NCBI RefSeq assembly: GCF_009363095.1
Contig: NZ_CP045295.1
Coordinates: 3,467,501-3,531,500, forward strand
Direction of reading: 5' to 3'
Length of the DNA: 64,000 nt
Source: Paenibacillus cellulositrophicus
Lineage (GTDB): Bacteria > Bacillota > Bacilli > Paenibacillales > Paenibacillaceae
Made by a program: the position numbers and the translations under genes. Of this stretch, positions 16,504 to 25,655 are shown one piece after another (positions within the stretch are counted from its first letter, which is position 1; each line of letters opens with the position of its first letter). The notes beneath the pieces were generated by a model, which was not told where the DNA came from, did not search any database, and was given only the letters and a program-made list of their open reading frames with translations.

Positions 16504-17562
16504 CTATTCCCCTTGTATGCTTGCTCTGCTTGCTTTGATCGGTTTAGCTCCACGCTCGGTTTGCCGCCGACTAAGTTTGATCTGCTTAAAGCTGACAAAT
16601 GTTTTGTTCTCCTCATCCCACAGCCGGAATTTAAGAGAGGCCAAGCTCGTCGCGAGCGTAATTGTCGTAGCCTTCTGAAGCGGCGGCGTCGCATTATGCG
16701 CCTTCTCCAAATTGTAATTGGGCACCTTCGGGCTCAAATGGTGAACATGATGGAAACCGATATTGCCTGTGATCCACTGCAGCACCTTGGGCAGCTTGTA
16801 GTACGAGCTTCCTTCCACCGCAGCTTTTACGTAGCTCCATTCGTCCTCATTTTCAAAGTAGGAATCTTCAAACTGGTGCTGCACGTAAAACAGCCAAATA
16901 CCCAGCATCCCGGATACGAATAAAATCGGAAGCTGTACCATCAGGAACGCCTCCCAGCCTACCGCCCAGCACATCACTGCATACAAACCAACAATCGCTG
17001 CATTCGTCACATGAGTGTTGATGCGCTCCTTCCGCTTCGCTCCTTTACGGTTAAAACGGTACGATATGACAAACACGAAGATCGGCCCGAGTCCGAGCAT
17101 AACAACCGGGTGGCGATAGAAGCGGTAAGCCAGCCTCCTCGTCCATGACGCCGCGGCATATTCATCCACGGTCATCACCCACATATCGCCGATCCCCCGT
17201 TTATCCAGGTTGCTGCTCGTGGCATGATGAATGGAGTGCTCGTTCTTCCACTGCTGGTACGGAACAAGCGTCAGAATCCCCGTAATCATACCGATGATTT
17301 CATTGGCCCGCCGATTCTGAAAGAAAGAATAGTGACAGCAGTCGTGAAAAATAATAAAGGTCCGAATGGCGAATCCGGAAGCAATAAGGGTTATAGGAAT
17401 CGTTATCCAATACGATACGGATAAGCTTAAATATGCGGCGTACCAGAGTAATAACAGAGGTCCTAGGGTTGTCACAACCTGTATGATGCTCGATTTCGTA
17501 TTGCTTTTCTCATAGGGGGCCATTTCTTTTTTTAGATTGGTGACCTTGGTTTGTGTTTTCAT
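16504..17562 (-). CDS. des: Membrane fatty acid desaturase
   Basis: 352 residues from the ATG at 17562 (GGGAGGAAGACAG upstream), the same length as B. subtilis Des. Introduces a double bond into membrane phospholipid acyl chains. The three di-iron histidine boxes are HDCCH (73-77), HSIHH (109-113) and HHVHH near 275 (IGFHHVHHLSPKVPNYNLEKA). Paired membrane helices flank the boxes. It is the first gene of the des-desK-desR operon; a likely DesR-binding region lies upstream. Confidence 0.93.
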   Translation of the reverse strand: MKTQTKVTNLKKEMAPYEKSNTKSSIIQVVTTLGPLLLLWYAAYLSLSVSYWITIPITLIASGFAIRTFIIFHDCCHYSFFQNRRANEIIGMITGILTLVPYQQWKNEHSIHHATSSNLDKRGIGDMWVMTVDEYAAASWTRRLAYRFYRHPVVMLGLGPIFVFVISYRFNRKGAKRKERINTHVTNAAIVGLYAVMCWAVGWEAFLMVQLPILFVSGMLGIWLFYVQHQFEDSYFENEDEWSYVKAAVEGSSYYKLPKVLQWITGNIGFHHVHHLSPKVPNYNLEKAHNATPPLQKATTITLATSLASLKFRLWDEENKTFVSFKQIKLSRRQTERGAKPIKASRASIQGE

Positions 17563-17627
17563 CTGTCTTCCTCCCTGAATGAAGCATGCCGTCATACTCG
17601 GGGCTTCCGAGGACGTCTTCTAGCCTA

Positions 17628-17694
17628 AGTATAGAAAACCAGACCTTCACCGAGTAGTCATGAACATCAGGTAGGGAGTATGACAAACGTCATA
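17628..17694 (-). promoter_or_regulatory. Likely des promoter and DesR binding region
   Basis: A minus-strand -10 TATACT lies at 17633-17628 with no good -35, as expected for an activated promoter. Upstream are a palindromic TCATGA within GTTCATGAC (17657-17665) and a perfect inverted repeat TATGAC-AAAC-GTCATA (17679-17694). Taking transcription to start near 17621, these lie at about -36 to -73. This agrees with the known extent of DesR contacts (about -28 to -77) at the B. subtilis des promoter. Confidence 0.55.
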
Positions 17695-17844
17695 TACGGG
17701 GGCGTGAGAGACAAGCGAATAGGCACCTTAGCGAGGCTCGGAAATAATACACCTTCTCTTTCGAAGAAACAACCCATAGGCGGGTGTCATCACGGGCTCC
17801 ATGTGAATAGGTTATAGTATTAAATTCAAATATGGAGGTTCCCC

Positions 17845-18813
17845 ATGATTACGAATGGACATCCGTACGGGCCGTGCTGGCAGCCATGCGTGGACCCGTA
17901 TGCTTATGCTTACAACCAGCGATCCTCTTATCCATACGCCCTTCCCTATACGTGGCCCCAGTACGTCTATCCGGTTCCCTACCGCACGTACTATGCATAC
18001 GACACGATCGGGCAGCTTAACTCCTATCCTTATCCGTTTGCCCCCATTGCTCCGCAGCCGTTCTCCTATGATTGGAACCGTGTTGAACCTACGCCCCAAG
18101 GCTACAAATTCAAGATTAACCCTACTACCGAGAAAACAGAGCTCGCAAAGCCCGAGAATACGGCAGTCAAACCTGAGGCCGCAAAGGAAGCTCCTGTGAA
18201 AAGTGAAGCGGCAAAAAGCGAGCCCGTCAAGGAAAAGGCCAAGAAAGAGGAGCCAGTGAAAAGCGAAGCCGTAAAGGGTGAGCACAAAGCCGAATCCACA
18301 AAAGGAATTCAGATGAACACCTCCATGGAAGTCGGGGGAAAACATGGCGTTGGAGTTAGCGCCAGCGGCCAGATGGACAGCACCGGCGTCAGCACCCAAG
18401 CCGGCACGCATGTCGGCGGCGAATCTTACGGACTTGGCATGCAAGGTGAGGCTGGAGTAAGCGGCAGCCACGGCCTCAGCTTCGATACCGGCGCCCAACT
18501 GGGCGGCAAATATGGCTTGGGCGTCCATGCCGACGGTCATGTCGGCATCAAGCAGGGGATCGGCTTGAATACGGAAGCCCAGCTTGGCGGAGACCACGGC
18601 GTCGGCGCCTATGTGAACAGCCAGGTTGGTGGCGGGCAGGGGGCCGGCGTCAGCGCAGGTGCCCATGTGGGCGGCGATCACGGACTCGGGGCACATGCCG
18701 GAGCGCAAGTTGGCGGCGGTAAAGGCGTCAGCTTTAAGGTCGGCGGCAACGTCGGCAGCCATGACGGTGAGCTCGGCCTGAACTTTGGAGGCTCCGACAA
18801 GAAAAAATCCTAA
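17845..18813 (+). CDS. Three-part low-complexity protein with 14-residue Gly-rich repeats
   Basis: 322 residues. Residues 1-75 are rich in Tyr and Pro (PYAYAYNQRSSYPYALPYTW). Residues about 95-150 are a Lys/Glu/Ala/Pro stretch with repeating K-P-E/K-S-E-A units. Residues about 157-317 form about eleven imperfect 14-residue units of the form [V/L]-G-G-x-x-G-x-G-x-x-A-x-x-[Q/H], e.g. LGGDHGVGAYVNSQ and VGGGQGAGVSAGAH. Alternating small and hydrophobic residues suggest stacked beta strands. No signal peptide or anchor is present. The Tyr/Pro head resembles spore-coat proteins, but this is speculation. GGAGG precedes the start. Confidence 0.75.
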   Translation: MITNGHPYGPCWQPCVDPYAYAYNQRSSYPYALPYTWPQYVYPVPYRTYYAYDTIGQLNSYPYPFAPIAPQPFSYDWNRVEPTPQGYKFKINPTTEKTELAKPENTAVKPEAAKEAPVKSEAAKSEPVKEKAKKEEPVKSEAVKGEHKAESTKGIQMNTSMEVGGKHGVGVSASGQMDSTGVSTQAGTHVGGESYGLGMQGEAGVSGSHGLSFDTGAQLGGKYGLGVHADGHVGIKQGIGLNTEAQLGGDHGVGAYVNSQVGGGQGAGVSAGAHVGGDHGLGAHAGAQVGGGKGVSFKVGGNVGSHDGELGLNFGGSDKKKS

Positions 18814-18827
18814 CGTTTTGCGAGTAT

Positions 18828-18860
18828 AGCGGGAGGCCCATGGGCCTTACCGCTTTTTTT
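18828..18860 (+). terminator. Intrinsic terminator of the repeat protein
   Basis: AGCGG-GAGGCCCA pairs with TGGGCCTT-CCGCT and is followed by seven T. Confidence 0.85.
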
Positions 18861-19016
18861 ATGTGGGGTCCGGTCCTTCGCTGCCTGGTCCGGAAATGTT
18901 TTTTTCGAGCGGCACGCTGTTCACGTATCCTTAGGCCCGCTTGAATCGTTATTCTGGTAGGGAGATGTATCTTCGCATCCCATTCGCTATGAACTGACTA
19001 TAAAGGAGGTGTTCCC

Positions 19017-19760
19017 TTGATCATTGAACATGGTGTAATCATGCTGGAACTGCAGATTGACGGATTTGGCGGCCCCCAAACGTTACACCCTACGCTTGTT
19101 TGGGACGGACAAGACGCGGTGCTGATCGATACCGGTACGCCCGGCCAGTGGGGGCAGATCCGGAACGAAATGGAGCGGCACGGCGTTCCGGCAGAGCAAC
19201 TGCGGGCAATATTGCTGACCCACCAGGATATCGATCATATCGGCAGCCTGCCGGAGATTCTGGAGGAAGCCGGATTCAGCATCAACGTATACGCTCACCC
19301 GTTGGAGAAGCCGTATATCGAAGGCGAGCTCCCACTAATGAAGGCCACAATGGAGCACATGGCCTGGCAGCTGGAAAGCTTGCCGGAAGGTGAGCGCACG
19401 CAGATCGTCTCCTTCCTGATCGCCAACCTGCCTAAGGGCAGGGTCGATCACACGCTGGAAGACGGAAAGGTGCTGCCCTATTGCGGAGGAATCGAGGTGA
19501 TCTATACACCGGGACATACGCCGGGACACCTCAGTCTGTATCTGCACCGGAGCCAAACGCTGGTTGCCGGGGATGCGATGTTCAGCGTTAACGGCAAGCT
19601 GATGGGACCCCACGGCCCTTCCACGCCGGATATGGACGCGGCGGTACATTCGCTGCAGAGGTATCTGAATTACGAGATCGAGAACGTCATTTGTTATCAT
19701 GGCGGATTCGCCCGCGGCGCCATTCGGGCTCAACTTGAAGCGCTGGTGGATATGGACTGA
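19017..19760 (+). CDS. MBL-fold metallo-hydrolase
   Basis: 247 residues. The metal motif is ILLTHQDIDHIGSLPE (H-x-D-x-D-H, a common variant of HxHxDH). It is followed by TPGHTPGHLSLYL and VAGDAMF for the further ligands, and a final His in ICYHGGFARG. The family contains lactonases, glyoxalase II-like thioesterases and others; the substrate is not predictable here. The start is TTG at 19017, placed six bases after an almost perfect AAAGGAGGTG. It is convergent with the large SLH protein gene. Confidence 0.88.
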   Translation: MIIEHGVIMLELQIDGFGGPQTLHPTLVWDGQDAVLIDTGTPGQWGQIRNEMERHGVPAEQLRAILLTHQDIDHIGSLPEILEEAGFSINVYAHPLEKPYIEGELPLMKATMEHMAWQLESLPEGERTQIVSFLIANLPKGRVDHTLEDGKVLPYCGGIEVIYTPGHTPGHLSLYLHRSQTLVAGDAMFSVNGKLMGPHGPSTPDMDAAVHSLQRYLNYEIENVICYHGGFARGAIRAQLEALVDMD

Positions 19761-19776
19761 GCCCCAGCGGCTGGAA

Positions 19777-19807
19777 CAAAAAAGCTGCCGGGATATTCCC
19801 GGCAGCT
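19777..19807 (-). terminator. Intrinsic terminator of the 1084-residue SLH protein
   Basis: Perfect 11-bp stem AGCTGCCGGGA/TCCCGGCAGCT; the minus strand then has a T run (plus-strand A run 19777-19783). Confidence 0.9.
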
Positions 19808-19837
19808 GCCTCTGCATATTCTATAGTGTTTATACGA

Positions 19838-22800
19838 TCAGATGAGGCCTGACTTCTCCAGCAAACGCTGAAGGATCTCGGCCGTTTCCGCTCGGGTGAT
19901 CTCTTTTTTCGGCTGCAGCTGAGCGCCAAAGCCGTTCAAGAGCTCGTTCTGAGCCGCTTCGGCCACGGCCTGAGCCGCCCAGCCCGACACAGCCTGGCTG
20001 TCTGTAAATGCGGACAATGCTTGGCTTAAGCCTTCCTGATCGGCACCGGATTTCAGGCGGGCCAGCTTACCGGCCCGGTTGAACATGACCAGCGCCTCCT
20101 CGCGGGTGATCGTATGGCCGGGACGGAACGTGCCGTCGCTGTAACCGTTCACGATACCGTATCTTTGGGCGAGCGTGACGGCCTCCGTATACCAGTCGCC
20201 CGGCTTCACATCGGCATAACTGCTTGATTGGCCTCCGCCGGCAAGCCCTAACGCACGGACCAGAATGGCCGCGAATTCTGCGCGGGTCACCGTACGGTCA
20301 GGAGTGAATCGGCCATCCCCCGTTCCCTGCAGAATCAAGCGGGACGCGAGGTTTTGTACGACCTCTTGGATATGCCCGCTCACATCGCTGAAGCTTGTGC
20401 TGTAGCCAACCAGGGCGAACGTACCGCCGGTTACGCTGCTCACGACCGCACTGCGGCTGCCGTTCTCTCCGGTCAACCGGGTAGGCACCGGATGCACGGT
20501 TCCGTTCTCGTCCAGCATGACCCCCGTGGACACCATACCTTCACCTGCTGCCGGAATCGGCAGGATGTGCTGCACATAAGTGTTGTACGGGCTAACGTTC
20601 AAGGTTTGACCCTGGAACGAAGCGGCAATCCGGAAATCGACCGGCCCGGTCACCAGCTGCAGCCCCATCTTTTGGGCGGCTGCCTGCAGCTGTGCTGCCT
20701 TTGCCGCTTCATACCCGGCGATGGTGATCTGGACGTTCATGCCCGTAACATCACCTGAAGCTTGGAAGAGCCGGGTCAGTCTTGACGTGCCGATCTCAGA
20801 AACCGGAATCTGATAACTTCCGTTTGCGGTTTGGATCACCAGCTGACTGGCGCCGTTTTCCAGAGCCCTCAGCGATTCTGCTGTCAGCCCCACCGTCGTT
20901 GTATTTGCCGCCTGCATGACCTGAATGGTGACGGATTGTCCCGGCCCGGCCTGGCTCAGCATGGCCTGCAGCTTCGACGAATCAAGGACCGCCGTTACGG
21001 ACGTCTGCCCGTTATTGGTAGAAGTCGTCGTTTGAAGCACACCATCGTAAGTCTTACCGTTCACCACGATCGGCGCAGGAACGCTGGCAGCCGAATTTCC
21101 CGAAGACGCTGGCGTGGTTGAGCCGCCAGTGCTGCCGCCGCCGTTATTCGATCCGCCGCTGCCGCCCGAGCTATTGTTGCCACCGTTACTTCCACCGCCG
21201 TTAGATCCGCCGTTATTGCCGGAGCCATGATCCCCTCCGCCACCTGAACCGCCGTCTCCGCCGGAGCCGTTATCTCCTCCGCCGCTGTTTCCGTTATCGC
21301 CACCGCCTCCCGGAGGAGTTACCGGCGCCCATACCGCATAGAGCGTTATATTTTCCGAACCGACCGAAATGGTGTCGCCTTCCTTATACAGCGTACCGCT
21401 TCCGTCCGAATGCCGGCTCCACCCGGCAAAATCGTACCCATCCTTCTTAAGGCCGCCGGCGTTCCCCTGAACGGTTACGCTATCCTCAGTACCATAAGCT
21501 TGTTCGTCTACTGGGACTTCGCCTTCTGTGCTGCCATTACCGTTGTAGGTCACTGTGTATTGGCCATGACCGGGATCGGAGGGATTCTCGTCCGAGACCG
21601 TTACCGGACTGAAGCGGATCGCCTGGTTGCTTTCGATCATAGACATGCGATGCGAATAGAGGAGGTAATTTAGGGACAAGCCCTGAGCGGCTTGAATGCC
21701 GATTGTTGAAGCCTCGCCGTCATCGTATTCGCCGTTTTCTATCGTGATGTTCGGATACTGATATTGGACATCCCCATTTTCGAATAGAATCGCCTGGAAC
21801 GTAATCGGGGCATCGGCGTTATAAAAATACATATTGTTCCATTGGACGATAAACTTTCGGTCCCCTTCCTCCCCGATCGTTTTCGTCAGGATTTTGGAAC
21901 CGGGATCGTTAGGATTCAGTCTCAGACCGGATACATAGGCCTGCAGAGCAGGCGGTGCATCTACATCTGGATAATTCTCTGGACCCGGAGTGGAATAATT
22001 GTCAAAATAAATTCCTCCGTTGATATCGATCCAGATCTGGCCATGCTTCTCTCCATAAAACGGAAATTCGAACGGAAGTTCGGCCTCCTTGGACGTATTG
22101 TAGGTTTGCCCGCCGAAATCGACCGCCTGTCCATCGTCCGCATTCAAGCTGTCGTCCATCCCATTCAGTTGTTCTACCGTGTACGGGACAAGAGGATCAG
22201 CGTCTACTTCAAAGTAAGTATGGATCTGGTTGCCCTCGAGCAGCGTTTTACTTGGGAAACGGTTCACCCCGGTAACCGGCTTCACCAGAGCTGATCCATA
22301 AGGGTCACCATCAACTGAGGCTTCCACAAGGTAGGGTCCGCCCTTCGGCAGGCTTACCTTATAATGGACCATGTGTGTTTCTTCATCGTATTTAAACCCT
22401 TCATCGCCTTCGCCTACGGAGGTCCCGAGGCTGTCTCCGCTCGCCACCAGCACTCTCAGGTCGTCCACCGATCCGGGTGCAACAGGGATATCCCCTTCCA
22501 CGGTCGCCATTGGGCTCCACATATAATCGACGCTGTCCACAATCTCTTCGCTGTTTTCATTGCCGGGAGCCGCCGCCACACTTGTGCAATCCCCTTGAGG
22601 TACATCGGAGCTAATCGATTCGATACCGATTCCAGGCAAACCTTCGGGCTCCCTGGAGTTCCCGGAAATTGGATCGCCTTGCCCCGCATCTCCGGTTTCA
22701 CTTCCGCCGGTGCCGCCAGAGGTCTCAGGGGATGCTCCCTCCCCTTCCGAACCGCTGCCATTCATTTTAATCGTCTCCACCCGGAACGTAATTGGATGCG

Positions 22801-23092
22801 GGTCATCCAGATCCACGTGCGGAATCCATTGATTTTCGTACGGATTAATGGAAATGACGAAAGGCTCATTCGGCGGGTTCTCGCTGGTCTCCTCGTGCAA
22901 AAGGTCTTCCTGATCGTTATAGGAGCTAACCCTCAGCTTGTATCCCTCGCCATAATCGTTGTCGCTAACGTAAAAAACAAACGGGTCCTCCTGCGGCTCC
23001 ACTGCAATTTCGGCAAATGCCGCCACCGGGTACAGCTGCTGCAGGCCGAACATAAGCACGGCTCCCAGACTTAGCTTTTTTAATCGGTGCAT
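19838..23092 (-). CDS. Large secreted S-layer-homology protein
   Basis: 1084 residues. The signal peptide ends near residue 28 (VAAFAEIAV). A central beta-rich region (about 325-500, FEFPFYGEKHGQIWIDINGG) resembles the NIDO-like modules of secreted bacterial proteins. A Listeria-Bacteroides repeat follows (about 515-595, YTVTYNGNG and GYDFAGWSRHSDG). A Gly/Asn/Ser linker of about 70 residues then leads to a domain of unknown type. Three C-terminal SLH repeats (about 905-1084, FTPDRTVTRAEFAAILVRAL; GYSDGTFRPGHTITREEALV) bind pyruvylated cell-wall polysaccharide. It is therefore a surface protein, perhaps an adhesin. AAGGAG precedes the start. Confidence 0.88.
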   Translation of the reverse strand: MHRLKKLSLGAVLMFGLQQLYPVAAFAEIAVEPQEDPFVFYVSDNDYGEGYKLRVSSYNDQEDLLHEETSENPPNEPFVISINPYENQWIPHVDLDDPHPITFRVETIKMNGSGSEGEGASPETSGGTGGSETGDAGQGDPISGNSREPEGLPGIGIESISSDVPQGDCTSVAAAPGNENSEEIVDSVDYMWSPMATVEGDIPVAPGSVDDLRVLVASGDSLGTSVGEGDEGFKYDEETHMVHYKVSLPKGGPYLVEASVDGDPYGSALVKPVTGVNRFPSKTLLEGNQIHTYFEVDADPLVPYTVEQLNGMDDSLNADDGQAVDFGGQTYNTSKEAELPFEFPFYGEKHGQIWIDINGGIYFDNYSTPGPENYPDVDAPPALQAYVSGLRLNPNDPGSKILTKTIGEEGDRKFIVQWNNMYFYNADAPITFQAILFENGDVQYQYPNITIENGEYDDGEASTIGIQAAQGLSLNYLLYSHRMSMIESNQAIRFSPVTVSDENPSDPGHGQYTVTYNGNGSTEGEVPVDEQAYGTEDSVTVQGNAGGLKKDGYDFAGWSRHSDGSGTLYKEGDTISVGSENITLYAVWAPVTPPGGGGDNGNSGGGDNGSGGDGGSGGGGDHGSGNNGGSNGGGSNGGNNSSGGSGGSNNGGGSTGGSTTPASSGNSAASVPAPIVVNGKTYDGVLQTTTSTNNGQTSVTAVLDSSKLQAMLSQAGPGQSVTIQVMQAANTTTVGLTAESLRALENGASQLVIQTANGSYQIPVSEIGTSRLTRLFQASGDVTGMNVQITIAGYEAAKAAQLQAAAQKMGLQLVTGPVDFRIAASFQGQTLNVSPYNTYVQHILPIPAAGEGMVSTGVMLDENGTVHPVPTRLTGENGSRSAVVSSVTGGTFALVGYSTSFSDVSGHIQEVVQNLASRLILQGTGDGRFTPDRTVTRAEFAAILVRALGLAGGGQSSSYADVKPGDWYTEAVTLAQRYGIVNGYSDGTFRPGHTITREEALVMFNRAGKLARLKSGADQEGLSQALSAFTDSQAVSGWAAQAVAEAAQNELLNGFGAQLQPKKEITRAETAEILQRLLEKSGLI

Positions 23093-23197
23093 TTCCTATC
23101 TCTCCTTGCTCTTTCAGATATGAAAATTGTCCCAACCCCAAGCCGGCATGAGTCTTTCCGTCTAGGTCTTTTGAATCGGGATCAAAAAGGCATCCCT

Positions 23198-23226
23198 ATC
23201 GTAGCAAGGCAAACAGGCACCAACAA
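23198..23226 (-). promoter_or_regulatory. Probable sigma-A promoter of the SLH protein gene
   Basis: On the minus strand, TTGTTG (23226-23221), a 17-base spacer and TACGAT (23203-23198), about 100 bases before the start codon. Confidence 0.5.
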
Positions 23227-23336
23227 TTAACGAAAGTTAACTGGGCCGCCAAAATTCGATATTTTTTTCTGTCCGGTCGTACCCCCATTCTAAAAACTAT
23301 CCATTTCCGTAACCCGTACCATTAAACAGACGCCAA

Positions 23337-23381
23337 AAAGGCATTCCATGGCGCCGATATTCAGCCTCAAGGAATGCCTTT
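23337..23381 (-). terminator. Intrinsic terminator downstream of the esterase
   Basis: Perfect 11-bp stem AAAGGCATTCC/GGAATGCCTTT with T residues following on the minus strand. It lies about 180 bases after the esterase stop codon. Confidence 0.7.
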
Positions 23382-23562
23382 GATTAAGAAGCATATAGGT
23401 GAGAAAAACAGAGGAGTACAAAAAAAGTCCGCTCAATGACAGCCGGTTGCCGAACGATGCCATGCATCCGATTACAGCAACGCCGGAATGAAACGCAGCC
23501 TCTTTTGCAGCCTAAGAGCTAGCCAATCAATCCACCGCTATCATCGCGGCTATGATACGCGA

Positions 23563-24540
23563 CTATTCCTGCTGGAGCCCCTTCATAAACTGCACGATCT
23601 TGTCGTTCAGGCCAGGGAGACCTTCGTGGCCGAAATCCGGATAGATTTCAAGCTTCACAGGCGACTTCATTTTGTTAATGGCGGCGAACTGGGTCGATGG
23701 CGGGCAGATCGTGTCCATCAGTCCTACGCCAACCATGACGTCAGCCTCAATGCGCGAAGCCAGGTTCTGAATGTCAATATAGCCAAGCTTGTTGAAAATT
23801 TCGTCCTCGCGCTGATGCTGCGGGTCGAACTTGCGGAAATAGGTACGGAGTTCCTCGTACGCATGAACGCTGAGATCCATCTCCCATACCCGCTTATAAT
23901 CGCTCAGGAACGGATATACCGGGGCCGCCTTCTTGATTCTCGGCTCCAGCGCGGCGCACGCAATCGTCAGTGCTCCGCCCTGCGACCAGCCCGTCGCCCC
24001 CACGCGGTCTGCGTCGACCTCCGGAAAGCCCATCACGATCGCCGCCAGCTGTGCGGTGTCCAGGAACACGTCACGGAAAAGCAGCTTGTGCGGGTCCTTG
24101 TCGCTTAGGCCGCGGATAATATGTCCATGGTGCGTGTTGCCGACCACACCGCCTTTATCCTCGGACAAGCCGCCTTGACCGCGGACGTCCAGCGACGCGA
24201 TGGAGAAACCCATCGCCGGGTAGACCATTTTATCCATCCAATCCCCGCTGTCTCCCGTATAACCGTGAAATTGCAGCACGGCCGGGTGAGGCTGGGCAGC
24301 CCCTTTTGGCCTGGCGTACTTGGCATGAATTCTCGCGCCGTTCACCCCGGTGAAATACAGCGAAAAGCATTCGGCAAACGGCACTTCAAAATCCGCTGGA
24401 ACGAGTTCCACCTGCGGATCAACAGCCCGCATTTCTTCCAGTGCCTGCGACCAGTATGTATCAAAATCATCCGGCTTCGGATTTCTTCCTTCATACTGCT
24501 TCAACTGGGACAGCGGCATATCTACGAGTGGCACAATCAT
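23563..24540 (-). CDS. Acetylxylan esterase / cephalosporin-C deacetylase family (AXE1)
   Basis: About 325 residues, the usual length for carbohydrate esterase family 7. The alpha/beta-hydrolase nucleophile elbow is GATGWSQGGALT (Ser near 186), with a catalytic Asp in GLMDTICPPS and His in PDFGHEGLPG. The oxyanion Tyr segment is QFHGYTGDSGDW, and the family motif RGQGG is present. The enzyme removes acetyl groups from xylo-oligosaccharides or small acetylated substrates. No signal peptide is seen, so it is intracellular. The start is ATG at 24540; a TTG one codon upstream and GTG at 24534 are also possible. It stands alone. Confidence 0.9.
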   Translation of the reverse strand: MIVPLVDMPLSQLKQYEGRNPKPDDFDTYWSQALEEMRAVDPQVELVPADFEVPFAECFSLYFTGVNGARIHAKYARPKGAAQPHPAVLQFHGYTGDSGDWMDKMVYPAMGFSIASLDVRGQGGLSEDKGGVVGNTHHGHIIRGLSDKDPHKLLFRDVFLDTAQLAAIVMGFPEVDADRVGATGWSQGGALTIACAALEPRIKKAAPVYPFLSDYKRVWEMDLSVHAYEELRTYFRKFDPQHQREDEIFNKLGYIDIQNLASRIEADVMVGVGLMDTICPPSTQFAAINKMKSPVKLEIYPDFGHEGLPGLNDKIVQFMKGLQQE

Positions 24541-24826
24541 CAACCTTTCTTTGTTTACAAAGTCAATTTAGTCATTTTTAATCTTACTTACATTCGCCCG
24601 TTACCGTTTTATTTCCTGCCCGTGCCTGCAACCAATAAGAAGCTATCCTCGACAAGGTTTGCCAACCCATCCTTAACAAGTTTTTTCCATTGCGCTCGCC
24701 TTGCTCACTCAACTACCTTACCATTTTTCTCATAACCCCGATAAGGTGAAAAAAAGCAGCAGCTGTGCTACAATACTTGGGTTATAGTTGCAGGTGGCAA
24801 TTCATTTAGGGGGTACACGACTCGTC

Positions 24827-25462
24827 ATGCTTATTATTGGTATCGCCGGCGGCACTGGCTCCGGCAAAACGACGGTGGCCCGTTCGGTCATCGATCGTCT
24901 CGGTTCGGGAAAGGTCACCTTCATTTCCCAAGACAATTATTACAAGGACAACCCTCATCTTAGCCTGGCGGAACGGGAGCTGATCAACTATGATCATCCG
25001 TTCGCCTTTGATAATGAACTACTTATCGAGCATTTGAGCCAGTTAAAAGAAGGCCAAACCGCTTACGCGCCGGTGTACGACTTTACGGTTCACGCCCGCT
25101 CCTCGGTTGACAAGGTGGAGCTGACGCCGAACAATATCGTCATCATCGAAGGCCTTCACGTCCTCTCGGACGAGAAGCTGCGCGAGATGCTCGACATCAA
25201 GGTGTTCGTCGACACCGACCCGGACGTCCGCATTCTGCGCCGCGTCCTGCGCGACATTGAGGAACGCGGACGCAGCATCCAGTCGATTCACCAGCAGTAC
25301 CTGGCGACGGTAAAGCCGATGCATGAGGCCTTTATCGAACCGTCCAAAAAATACGCCGACCTCATCATTCCCGAAGGCGGGGAAAACGAAGTCGGCATTC
25401 AGCTGCTGTCGATTCTGACGGAGAAGTTCCTGACGGGCGACCGGAACTGGTCGGACATCTAA
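24827..25462 (+). CDS. udk: Uridine/cytidine kinase
   Basis: 211 residues, the same length as B. subtilis Udk. Phosphorylates uridine and cytidine in pyrimidine salvage. The Walker A loop is GIAGGTGSGKTTVA (8-16), the nucleoside-binding region has SQDNYYKD and YDHPFAFD, and IVIIEGLHVL and RRVLRDIEERGRS follow. The ATG at 24827 fits the family length; an upstream in-frame TTG at 24788 would add 13 residues. A strong terminator follows, so it is a single-gene unit. Confidence 0.95.
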   Translation: MLIIGIAGGTGSGKTTVARSVIDRLGSGKVTFISQDNYYKDNPHLSLAERELINYDHPFAFDNELLIEHLSQLKEGQTAYAPVYDFTVHARSSVDKVELTPNNIVIIEGLHVLSDEKLREMLDIKVFVDTDPDVRILRRVLRDIEERGRSIQSIHQQYLATVKPMHEAFIEPSKKYADLIIPEGGENEVGIQLLSILTEKFLTGDRNWSDI

Positions 25463-25533
25463 ACTCGGCTTGAGCGGTTTATAGAACCGTTGATTCCCAG
25501 CGGGCAGTGAACAATAAACCGGACAAGCCAATA

Positions 25534-25568
25534 CAGCCCTTCGCAATCGTGTGCGAAGGGCTGTTTTC
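25534..25568 (+). terminator. Intrinsic terminator of udk
   Basis: Perfect 12-bp stem CAGCCCTTCGCA/TGCGAAGGGCTG followed by TTTTCT. Confidence 0.9.
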
Positions 25569-25655
25569 TATGCACGAAAGGATCATATTTATGCCGAAAA
25601 ATCGAAGCCTTAGCCTCTCCGCACAACCCGTAGCCGTGCCCTCTAATCCGCCGCC

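Larger units (their letters stand above)
23093..23562. other. Intergenic region between the SLH gene and the esterase
   Basis: 470 bases. It holds the SLH-gene promoter (23198-23226) and an intrinsic terminator (23337-23381). The stretch 23382-23562 shows no open gene with a ribosome site and nothing else I can name. Confidence 0.6.

Noticed and set aside
17812..18762. 316-codon minus-strand open frame opposite the 14-residue repeat protein
   Set aside because: It mirrors the plus-strand repeats, has no ribosome site and has low-complexity composition dictated by the sense gene.
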